13,966 bases of DNA. It comes from an uncultured Bacteroidales bacterium (lineage in GTDB: Bacteria > Bacteroidota > Bacteroidia > Bacteroidales > UBA932). The stretch spans positions 1 through 13,966 of the forward strand of contig CAMFSN010000035.1 in the NCBI GenBank assembly GCA_945983015.1, in the 5' to 3' direction. This document shows positions 1 to 6,541 of the stretch, in pieces. Under the pieces are notes generated by a model, which was not told the origin of the DNA, ran no database searches, and saw only the letters and a list, made by a program, of their open reading frames with translations. Position 1 is the stretch's first letter. The number at the start of each line of letters is the position of its first letter. Position numbers and translations under genes: made by a program.

Positions 1-282
1 CTCCACCAGGCACCAGCATATATAAGAGGTGTAGTTAAGGTGAAGTGACTTTTTCAGCAGGAAGAGCAAAAGCCGGCTAAGAACCAGGCTCAGCATAATG
101 ATGCAAGACAACATTATGAGATTGAACTCCAAGAGGTCCTTGGCATTCATAAAGCTGACAATCTCAGCAGGCTTGTATAAAAGGACGAATACTAAGAAAA
201 ATACAGGCACACTCAGAGCGTATATGATCTGAGTGGATATCTTGTAGAAACTGTTAGGTATTTCGTTAACTGTCTGCATCAT
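1..282 (-). CDS. LytTR-type membrane regulator, N-terminal fragment (runs off the left edge)
   Basis: The first 94 codons of a gene that leaves the window at base 1. The translation starts MMQTVNEIPNSFYK and shows hydrophobic segments at about residues 16-36 and 52-76, separated by a short polar stretch. This pattern (a short start with an N-S-F-Y-K-like motif, then a four-helix membrane domain) resembles Bacteroidales LytTR-family regulators, which carry a C-terminal LytTR DNA-binding domain. That domain would lie outside the window, so the call rests on the N-terminus alone. There are two adjacent ATGs (282 and 279); 282 is chosen as the first. A TATTTTTG box ends 4 bases before the ATG, which suggests a very short or absent leader. 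The gene is divergent from the rightward cluster starting at 302. It could instead be another multi-helix membrane protein. Confidence 0.6.
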   Translation of the reverse strand, partial: MMQTVNEIPNSFYKISTQIIYALSVPVFFLVFVLLYKPAEIVSFMNAKDLLEFNLIMLSCIIMLSLVLSRLLLFLLKKSLHLNYTSYICWCLVE

Positions 283-286
283 TTCG

Positions 287-294
287 CAAAAATA
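287..294 (-). promoter_or_regulatory. Bacteroidota-type -7 box for the leftward gene
   Basis: On the minus strand these eight bases read TATTTTTG, an exact match to the Bacteroidota sigma-factor -7 consensus TAnnTTTG. The G lies 5 bases before the first base of the ATG at 282, so transcription would begin at or next to the start codon. I see no clear TTTG -33 box at the expected distance. Confidence 0.5.
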
Positions 295-301
295 CAAAAA
301 A

Positions 302-1606
302 ATGAGTATTTTTGCACCTGTGAACAAGGCTAAGCCCATAGTATTCGTCGCAATCGCTATTCTGTCAGTAGTGATAATCGTCTGTTTTTTCCTACTCCCG
401 AGAAAAACTTCAGATGTGGAATATTACGAGAAGATGCTTCGTTTTGTTCCATCCGATGCCTGTGCAGTAATATGTTTTGACAAGGCACAAGAGGCTCAGG
501 AACTGGTATTCGAGCCTCTTTCTGTATATAGTTATTTAGATCTGGGAAGGTTTCGGAATAAAAAGATGCTCGTTTCCTTTCACTATTATGCCAGCATTAC
601 GCCTATGCTGGTAATTCAGGTAGGAAAGCAGAGCGGCAGGAATGCAGACAGTACCCTGGAGTTGATAAATCAGGCAAAGGAGATTGGCCTAAATACAGAG
701 ATAATAGATAATACTCTGTTAATCAGTGAGTCAGTCACTTTGCTCTCGGCCGCAGAGAGGCACGTAAATCTAAATGCCTCCATCCTGGATCTGACACTGG
801 TACAGAATCTCATAGAGGATAAGAAGGAGAGAGCAAATTCTTTGATTCTGCTTCGAAATGATGCCATAGCCTATTTTTTGGAAAGAGATTTCTTAAGCAG
901 CTACTTTGACAGGAAGCAGATTAGCCGTTTTCTGAGTTCTTTCTGTGAATGGACAGCCTTGACACTTAAGGATGTAGAATATCTAAGCGGGGGAGAGACT
1001 CTCAGTTTTGAGATTCATCCTCTGATTAGCGATGAGTTCTCCCAATTCGCGGCTTTTGAAAACTCACTTCCTTGTGGAGATTGTTCCTATGCAGGAAAAC
1101 TCCCGAGAGGAACCTCCTTTTTTATGTGGCAGATGCTGGACTCCCCACAGTATTATTTTTCTCAGAGAAAGATACTCCTGGATGGCAGGGGACAATTGCA
1201 TAACTATAACTTGGCCCTGATCAAGCAGAAGGAAGTCCTGAAGGAAAGCCCTGAGTTATGGGCGCAGAGGATTGGCATAAAGGAAGTGGCGAAAATCGTG
1301 TACAAAGGCGAGGAACTGCTGCTGCTCCGATGGAACAAGCAGGAGGAGTTTACCTACGCGCCGAAGACAGCCTCAGTGCTTTTCGGAGCAGGTTTTGCCT
1401 TGAAGGATGAGACTTGTGTGCAGACTAGAGGGGAGTGGGCGATAATCGGATCGGAATCGGCGGTCCGAGCTTTCAGCAGGGCTTCGGCCTCCAAGAGGGT
1501 TCGACATTTTCAAGATAAGAATGTCAGGGCTGTTCTCTGGGCCGACGATCACTGTTTCAGCTGGACGAAATCCGGCCTGTTATATGAAGTGTACAAACCT
1601 TACTAA
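302..1606 (+). CDS. Membrane-anchored protein of unknown function
   Basis: I do not recognise a named family. The protein (434 aa from ATG 302) has one hydrophobic helix at about residues 12-32, no lipoprotein cysteine, then about 400 residues expected to lie outside the cytoplasm. Features include a VPSDACAVICF stretch soon after the helix, LPRGTSFFMW near residue 268, and a C-terminus ending EVYKPY. It looks like two repeats of a mixed alpha/beta domain of the sort found in 'DUF3352-like' surface proteins, but this is only an impression. Start: ATG 302 is kept as the outer limit. GTG 320, which gives a 428-aa protein and keeps the whole helix, is a serious alternative because a -7 box covers 307-314. 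The next gene begins 1 base after the stop, so it is likely cotranscribed with the acyl-CoA ligase. Confidence 0.7.
   Translation: MSIFAPVNKAKPIVFVAIAILSVVIIVCFFLLPRKTSDVEYYEKMLRFVPSDACAVICFDKAQEAQELVFEPLSVYSYLDLGRFRNKKMLVSFHYYASITPMLVIQVGKQSGRNADSTLELINQAKEIGLNTEIIDNTLLISESVTLLSAAERHVNLNASILDLTLVQNLIEDKKERANSLILLRNDAIAYFLERDFLSSYFDRKQISRFLSSFCEWTALTLKDVEYLSGGETLSFEIHPLISDEFSQFAAFENSLPCGDCSYAGKLPRGTSFFMWQMLDSPQYYFSQRKILLDGRGQLHNYNLALIKQKEVLKESPELWAQRIGIKEVAKIVYKGEELLLLRWNKQEEFTYAPKTASVLFGAGFALKDETCVQTRGEWAIIGSESAVRAFSRASASKRVRHFQDKNVRAVLWADDHCFSWTKSGLLYEVYKPY
307..314 (+). promoter_or_regulatory. Bacteroidota-type -7 box for the rightward cluster
   Basis: TATTTTTG followed by CA on the plus strand matches TAnnTTTG exactly. 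It lies inside the reading frame that begins at ATG 302. The G is 6 bases before an in-frame GTG at 320. No strong -33 element is visible (TTTC at 282-285 is the nearest candidate, 21 bases upstream). Confidence 0.5.
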
Positions 1607-1607
1607 T

Positions 1608-3263
1608 ATGAATGTTAAATCAGTAAACAAACAGATTGAGGCCAGTTTTAAGGAAAACTGGTGGAATCTCGCCCTTTCGAATTACAAGGGTGAAACTATG
1701 AATTACGCCATGGTGGCTGAAAGAATCGAAATGATGCACGTAATCTTTCAGCGTTGTGGATTGAATCCGGGCGACAGAGTCGCATTGTGTGGCCGTAATC
1801 AGGCCAATTGGGGAGTATGTTTCCTAGCCGCCTTAACCTATGGTGCTGTTCCTGTACCTATCTTGAACGAATTTAACCCTGACAGTGTGCTCCACTTGTT
1901 AAGCCACTCTGAGTCCAGAGTCTTTTTCGTGGACGAATCTGTATGGGAAAAACTTGACACCTCTTCTCTTCCAGCCTTGGAAGTGGTGATTAACATCTCT
2001 GACCTTCAGTGCTTTATGTCCAGCGTTCACGACATCAACAAGATAAGGGAGGAGGTGATTCTGGAATTCAGGAAAAAATACCCTTGCGGACTCCGTCCTG
2101 AGCAGATCTGCTATTACGAGGATAAACCGGATGATCTCGCCATCATCAACTATACTTCCGGAACTTCCGGATTTTCAAAGGGTGTGATGATCCCTTACAG
2201 GGCACTGGCCTGCAATATGAATTTCGCTGCCAATGTCGCTGAACCTCAGATGAACAGCAAGTCCAAGGTGGTATCTATGCTGCCATTGGCCCATATGTAT
2301 GGACTTATGTTTGAGTTCCTTTACGAAATCAGCATCGGAGCTCACGTCTTCTTCCTTACCAAGACTCCAAGTCCTAGGGTCATTATGGACGCCTTCCAGG
2401 AGATTCATCCTTCAATTATCATAGCCGTACCTCTTATTATAGAAAAGGTATATCGTACTCAACTTAAACCTGTGGCTGATAAATTGAAATTCTTCCTTAA
2501 TGCCCCAATTGTCGGTGGTATCGTAAGGAATTATATGAAAAAGAGGGTTACCACTGCTTTCGGTGGAAACTTCGAAGAAGTAATTCTCGGTGGAGCTGCC
2601 GTAAATCCGGAGGTGGAGAAATTCTTCCACAAACTGCATTTCCGTTTCACTGTGGGATATGGTATGACAGAATGCGCCCCTATCATCACCTTTGAGAAAT
2701 GGAATAAGACCAAGGTGGGATGCTCCGGAAAAGCTGTCCCTGGATGTAAAATCAGAATTGATTCTCCGGACCCTTCCAAGATCCCGGGAGAGGTGCAGGT
2801 CAGCGGACAGAATGTCTTTCTGGGTTATTATAAGAATGAGGAAGCCACAGCTGCTTCTTTCACCAAGGATGGCTGGTTTAAGACCGGAGATATGGGCGTC
2901 ATTAAGAAAGGTTACCTCTTCCTTAAGGGCCGCTGCAAGTGTATGATTCTCTCTGCCAATGGTCAGAACATCTACCCTGAGGAGCTTGAAGCTGTAATCA
3001 ATAACTTCCCTTATGTGGTTGATTCACTGGTAATTGAGGATAAGGGTGGACTTACTGCACTGGTATATCCTGACTATGCCGCTTCCAGAATGTACGGCAT
3101 CTCTCAGGAAGAAGTGGAGGGTAAGCTCCAGAGTATGCTTCCGGAAGTGAACAAAGCTCTGCCTCACTATGCGCAGATTCGCAGAATAGAGTTTATGGAG
3201 AAGGATTTCGAGAGAACTCCTAAGCGTAATATCAAGAGATATCTTTATCAGAGAAACAGTTAA
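1608..3263 (+). CDS. AMP-forming long-chain fatty acid-CoA ligase
   Basis: An ANL-superfamily adenylating enzyme of 551 aa. It activates a carboxylic acid, most likely a long-chain fatty acid, with ATP and then forms the CoA thioester at the cytoplasmic face. Visible core motifs: the phosphate-binding loop YTSGTSGFSKG at residues 182-192, GYGMTE at 350-355, GWFKTGDMG at 422-430 (ribose-binding Asp428), GRCK followed by the hinge region and NGQNIYPEELE, and the catalytic C-terminal Lys543 in PKRNIK. The start at 1608 is chosen because it lies 1 base after the upstream stop and gives the normal length; the frame is open back to 1521, but that part overlaps the preceding gene. The stop overlaps the next start by 1 base (TAATG). 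An acyl-ACP synthetase role, or a shorter aryl or medium-chain acid as substrate, cannot be excluded from sequence alone. Confidence 0.93.
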   Translation: MNVKSVNKQIEASFKENWWNLALSNYKGETMNYAMVAERIEMMHVIFQRCGLNPGDRVALCGRNQANWGVCFLAALTYGAVPVPILNEFNPDSVLHLLSHSESRVFFVDESVWEKLDTSSLPALEVVINISDLQCFMSSVHDINKIREEVILEFRKKYPCGLRPEQICYYEDKPDDLAIINYTSGTSGFSKGVMIPYRALACNMNFAANVAEPQMNSKSKVVSMLPLAHMYGLMFEFLYEISIGAHVFFLTKTPSPRVIMDAFQEIHPSIIIAVPLIIEKVYRTQLKPVADKLKFFLNAPIVGGIVRNYMKKRVTTAFGGNFEEVILGGAAVNPEVEKFFHKLHFRFTVGYGMTECAPIITFEKWNKTKVGCSGKAVPGCKIRIDSPDPSKIPGEVQVSGQNVFLGYYKNEEATAASFTKDGWFKTGDMGVIKKGYLFLKGRCKCMILSANGQNIYPEELEAVINNFPYVVDSLVIEDKGGLTALVYPDYAASRMYGISQEEVEGKLQSMLPEVNKALPHYAQIRRIEFMEKDFERTPKRNIKRYLYQRNS

Positions 3264-3682
3264 TGAGCAAATTCGACAAACGCTACTTGGAAATGGCTCA
3301 GATATGGGCTAAGAATTCCTATTGTAAAAGACGCCAGGTAGGAGCCCTGATCGTAAAGGATCGGATGATTATCTCTGACGGTTATAATGGCACCCCATCG
3401 GGCTTCGAGAATGTATGTGAAGACGAAAATGGCGTGACCAAGCCTTATGTGCTTCACGCAGAGGCCAATGCCATCTCCAAAGTGGCAAAGTCGGGGAATA
3501 GCTCCCAGGATGCTACCCTCTACGTTACCGCTTCCCCTTGTATGGAGTGTGCCAAGCTTATCATCCAGGCGGGAATCAAAAGAGTGGTTTATCTGGATGA
3601 GTACAGGCTCACCGATGGAATAGATCTTTTAAAAAGGGCGGGCATAGAATGTCTGCATTATATAGAGGATGAAGAGGAGTAG
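3263..3682 (+). CDS. dCMP deaminase family protein (ComEB-like)
   Basis: A 139-aa zinc-dependent cytidine/deoxycytidylate deaminase. It is expected to convert dCMP to dUMP, feeding dTMP synthesis in the cytoplasm. Zinc and catalytic residues are seen as HAE (His65, Glu67 as proton shuttle) and PCMEC (Cys93, Cys96). The N-terminal region with RQVGALIVKD and DGYNGTPSGFEN is typical of the dCMP deaminase branch rather than the tRNA adenosine or free-cytidine deaminases. The length is normal. Start ATG 3263 shares its first base with the upstream stop, and the end overlaps the protease gene by 14 bases, so translation of the three genes is probably coupled. The pairing with an S41 protease is, from memory, seen in other Bacteroidales, but no functional link is known to me. 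Confidence 0.92.
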   Translation: MSKFDKRYLEMAQIWAKNSYCKRRQVGALIVKDRMIISDGYNGTPSGFENVCEDENGVTKPYVLHAEANAISKVAKSGNSSQDATLYVTASPCMECAKLIIQAGIKRVVYLDEYRLTDGIDLLKRAGIECLHYIEDEEE

Positions 3683-5219
3683 CGGCACTATATGGATAGC
3701 CCTGTTGGGCATAGTGGTGGGGGCTCTTTCAGTGAGCCTGGTATATCGTATCCAGCAGAGGCAGGCTCTCTACAAGACGGAGTATTCCGAGTGGAGAAAG
3801 TTGAATCTTATCTTACAGCAGATAGATCAGAATTATGTGGATGAAGTGGATAAGAAGGCATTGACAGATGCCGCCGTGGAAGCGGCTCTCTCAAAGCTGG
3901 ATCCACACTCCGTATATATGCCTCCTGCCGTCAGGGAGGAGAGCGACAATTCTCTTTCCGCGGGCTTTGAAGGCATTGGCATTCAGTTCAATGTCCCGAA
4001 TGATACTGCTATAGTGATAGAGTCCATTATGGGAGGTCCAGCCCAGAAGGCAGGCTTGATGCCAGGGGACAGGCTAATCAAAGTGGACGATGTCGAGATA
4101 GCGGGGATAAATTATCCTCAGGACAGTATGGTCCGCAGAATGAAAGGTCCCGCCGGAAGCAAGGTATGCATCACGGTCAAACGCTCAGATGAGATTATCC
4201 CTTTCGAGATTACCAGAGGAAAGATTCCACTTCATTCCGTGGATGCATCCTTTATGCTTAACTCCAAAGACGCTTACCTCAGGTTATCCAAGTTCTCCAG
4301 AAGTACCTATGAGGAGTTTGTCAAGGCACTCAAGGATCTCGATTCTCAAGGAATGGAGCATCTGATAGTGGACCTTAGAGATAATTCCGGAGGCTATTTT
4401 GACCAGGCTCTGCTCCTTAGCAATCTCTTTCTTCCAAAAGACTCCCTGATAGTCTTCCTGGAAGGCAGGAAGAGAGCCCGTGAGGACTATAGGGCAGATG
4501 GCAGGGGAGGATATCAGGAATTGGCATTAAGTGTTCTGATAAATGAAGGCAGTGCCTCTTCCAGCGAGATTTTCGCAGGGGCGATGCAGGATAACCATAG
4601 GGCTTGCATAGTGGGACGAAGGTCCTTCGGCAAAGGCCTCGTGCAGGAGCCGGTGAACTTCACTGACGGCAGCGGTATCCGTCTTACTGTAGCCCGTTTC
4701 CACACTCCTTCGGGAAGATGTATCCAAAAGCCTTATACTGAGGATTATGCCTACGAGGTTTACAAGCGTTATGCCGGCTCGGAGATGCTCTCCAGAGACA
4801 GTATGCTCGTCGCTCAGGGCGGTATTCTGCCTGATCTCTTTATGCCAATTGACACTACCAGAGTGTGCGATTTCCACCTGAAGTGCAACAAGAAAGCTAG
4901 TGCTCTTCGATTCTCTTCCTATTACTTCGACAGACACGCTGCAGAATTGGCCCGTATATCGGATTTCGAAAGTCTGCAGGCATATCTGGATGGGGCAGCT
5001 CTGGATGAGCAGTTCCTGAAGTTCGTCAAGGATAAGGATGGCTTGGTCCCTTCTGAAGAGGAGTGGAAGCAGTCTAAGGATTATCTGATGACTCAGGTTA
5101 GGGCCCAGGTGGGTAGATACTCTCAGTTAGGAGAGAATGCCTTCTACAGGCTCTTCCTCAGCATAGACGACACTTTCAAGGCTGCCTTGGAGAATGAAGG
5201 GCGGCTTATTGAGCAATAA
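3669..5219 (+). CDS. S41 family C-terminal processing peptidase (CtpA/Prc-like)
   Basis: A 516-aa periplasmic serine protease anchored by an N-terminal helix (about residues 7-26). The usual order is present: an N-terminal helical part with LDPHSVYMPP (78-86), a PDZ domain at about 98-185 (GIGIQF, GGPAQKAGLMPGDRL), then the protease core. The Ser/Lys dyad can be placed: Ser297 in GSASSSE and Lys322 in SFGKGLVQ, 25 residues apart as in the family, with Gln326 four residues after the Lys. A C-terminal extension of about 150 residues follows. Such enzymes trim or degrade periplasmic proteins from the C-terminus; the substrate here is unknown. The start ATG 3669 lies inside the end of the deaminase gene (14-base overlap). 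The last 14 bases also overlap the convergent tonB-like gene. Confidence 0.93.
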   Translation: MKRSSGTIWIALLGIVVGALSVSLVYRIQQRQALYKTEYSEWRKLNLILQQIDQNYVDEVDKKALTDAAVEAALSKLDPHSVYMPPAVREESDNSLSAGFEGIGIQFNVPNDTAIVIESIMGGPAQKAGLMPGDRLIKVDDVEIAGINYPQDSMVRRMKGPAGSKVCITVKRSDEIIPFEITRGKIPLHSVDASFMLNSKDAYLRLSKFSRSTYEEFVKALKDLDSQGMEHLIVDLRDNSGGYFDQALLLSNLFLPKDSLIVFLEGRKRAREDYRADGRGGYQELALSVLINEGSASSSEIFAGAMQDNHRACIVGRRSFGKGLVQEPVNFTDGSGIRLTVARFHTPSGRCIQKPYTEDYAYEVYKRYAGSEMLSRDSMLVAQGGILPDLFMPIDTTRVCDFHLKCNKKASALRFSSYYFDRHAAELARISDFESLQAYLDGAALDEQFLKFVKDKDGLVPSEEEWKQSKDYLMTQVRAQVGRYSQLGENAFYRLFLSIDDTFKAALENEGRLIEQ

Positions 5220-5928
5220 ATTGATATACGATATTTCCAAGCTGGCGGGCAGGAGCGTCACTCTTTTTTGAGAAGCGGCTCAGGCTCGCCGCTTTTAATG
5301 CGTATTCCCTCAGGCATTTGTCCTCGGAGGAAATGTCATCTTGAATCTTCGCGCCGACTACGTCCCCATTAGGATTGACCGTGACTATCACTGTAACTTC
5401 TCCTGCTCCTATACATTTGTATGCCGGAATAGGGAGGTAGCTGCCTTTCCTGCCATCTAGCTGATATGACAGGACGGATGGGCCAATGTAGCTTTCCTCA
5501 GGCTTCTCTTCAGTCTGCTTTTCATTGGGAGTGGAGATATCCGCATAGTCCTCTTCCTTTCTGGACATATTCTGCTCGTATTCCCTTTGTATCCTCTCGG
5601 CATCCTTATAGAGTTGCTCGGCGTCTATCCCCTTGGCGTCTTTCAGGGATGCATCCACCCTGAGGTTCTTAATCTCGCTTTGAGAAGGAGAGTCTATGCC
5701 CTCCTCCTTAAGCATACGGTCCAGTTTTTCGTTCAGAGCCTTTTGCCTGGCCAATTCGGATTCAAGCTTTTCAAGTTTTTCCTGCTCGGAGAAGTCTAGT
5801 TCTATGCTCATCCTCTCCTTATTAAGTTTAGGCTCCAGGACAGATAGCAGCAAAACAATTATCACCGCAAGATGTATGCTCACGGTGATAAGTATTCCTG
5901 CCAATGTATCTGTCGAAGGTCTTTTCAC
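5206..5928 (-). CDS. TonB-like energy transducer with coiled-coil spacer
   Basis: A 240-aa inner-membrane protein with a cytoplasmic start, one helix at about residues 9-31, a charged Lys/Glu-rich coiled-coil at about 45-78 and 100-128, and a TonB-type C-terminal domain at about 150-240 (YIGPSVLSYQLDGRKGSYLP, then GEVTVIVTVNPNGDVVGAKI). The C-terminal part has the beta-strand pattern VxVxxNxxGxVxxAKI of TonB family domains and two cysteines (172, 205). It would carry energy from an ExbB/ExbD motor to outer-membrane receptors; the Pro-rich spacer of classical TonB is missing. The start is GTG at 5928, in a 4-base GTGA overlap with the udk stop; the first internal ATG would remove the helix. 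The gene end overlaps the convergent protease gene by 14 bases. A structural, non-transport role for the TonB-like domain is possible. Confidence 0.8.
   Translation of the reverse strand: MKRPSTDTLAGILITVSIHLAVIIVLLLSVLEPKLNKERMSIELDFSEQEKLEKLESELARQKALNEKLDRMLKEEGIDSPSQSEIKNLRVDASLKDAKGIDAEQLYKDAERIQREYEQNMSRKEEDYADISTPNEKQTEEKPEESYIGPSVLSYQLDGRKGSYLPIPAYKCIGAGEVTVIVTVNPNGDVVGAKIQDDISSEDKCLREYALKAASLSRFSKKSDAPARQLGNIVYQFIAQ
5272..5296 (+). terminator. Probable terminator of the rightward cluster, inside the opposing gene
   Basis: AAGCGGC (5273-5279) pairs with GCCGCTT (5288-5294) around an 8-base loop, ending in TTTT (5293-5296). It sits about 55 bases after the protease stop and functions in the plus direction only; on the minus strand no U-run follows directly. 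It lies within the coding sequence of the tonB-like gene. The T-run is short, so efficiency is uncertain. Confidence 0.5.
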
Positions 5929-6536
5929 TTGAGAAACTTTTCAACTGTAGCAGTGATAACCTCAATGGCGACCTTGTTATGGCCTCCCTGAGGGATAATC
6001 ACATCGGCGTAACGCTTGCTTGGTTCGATGAACTGAAGGTACATAGGTTTAACCGTGCGGGAGTACCTTTCTATCACCCAGCTGACATCCTTACCCCTTT
6101 CGCTGATGTCTCTGGCCATTACTCTCATCAGGCGATCGTCGTCATCGGCATCCACAAAGAGTTTGATGTCCATCTGATCCCTGAGTTCCTGACAGGAGAA
6201 AATCAGAATTCCCTCAATGATAATAACGTCTGCAGGTTCCACCTTGACGGTTTCGGTCTTGCTTCTGCTGCAGGAGATATAGGAGTAAACCGGCTGCTCC
6301 ACACTCTTGCCTTCTTTCAAGTCGCGAAGCTGGGAGCATAAAAGTTCCCAGTCTATGGCATCCGGATGGTCAAAATTGTGAGCCCTTTTCTCTTCGTCAG
6401 TGAGGTCACTGGAGTCCTTGTAATAAGCATCCTGAGGGATAACTACTACTTTTTCGTCTTTCAGTTTGTTCTTAATGGCTTTTACGACAGTAGTCTTGCC
6501 GCTGCCGGAGCCACCGGCGATTCCGATTACAAGCAT
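5925..6536 (-). CDS. udk: Uridine kinase
   Basis: A 203-aa P-loop kinase that phosphorylates uridine (and usually cytidine) to the monophosphate in pyrimidine salvage. The Walker A loop is GGSGSGKT at residues 8-15. The nucleoside-binding NFDHPDAID is at 54-62, the Walker B-like VIIIEGI at 104-110, the lid arginines in ARDISERGKD at 141-150, and the family ending EPSKRYADVIIPQGG at 171-185. The length is near the usual 205-215. ATG 6536 starts 5 bases after the asnS stop, and the gene end overlaps the tonB-like gene by 4 bases, so udk very likely shares a transcript with both. No signal for separate regulation is visible. Confidence 0.96.
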   Translation of the reverse strand: MLVIGIAGGSGSGKTTVVKAIKNKLKDEKVVVIPQDAYYKDSSDLTDEEKRAHNFDHPDAIDWELLCSQLRDLKEGKSVEQPVYSYISCSRSKTETVKVEPADVIIIEGILIFSCQELRDQMDIKLFVDADDDDRLMRVMARDISERGKDVSWVIERYSRTVKPMYLQFIEPSKRYADVIIPQGGHNKVAIEVITATVEKFLK

Positions 6537-6541
6537 AAGGA

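Noticed and set aside
4527..4937. 136-aa minus-strand frame inside the protease gene
   Set aside because: It overlaps the catalytic Ser/Lys region of a clear S41 peptidase and has no supporting features.
5177..5190. Small inverted repeat CAAGG/CCTTG near the protease end as terminator for the tonB-like gene
   Set aside because: On the minus strand it is followed by A residues rather than a U-tract, so it does not have terminator form.
5904..6341. 145-aa plus-strand frame antisense to udk
   Set aside because: Shadow of a complete uridine kinase; no recognisable protein features.
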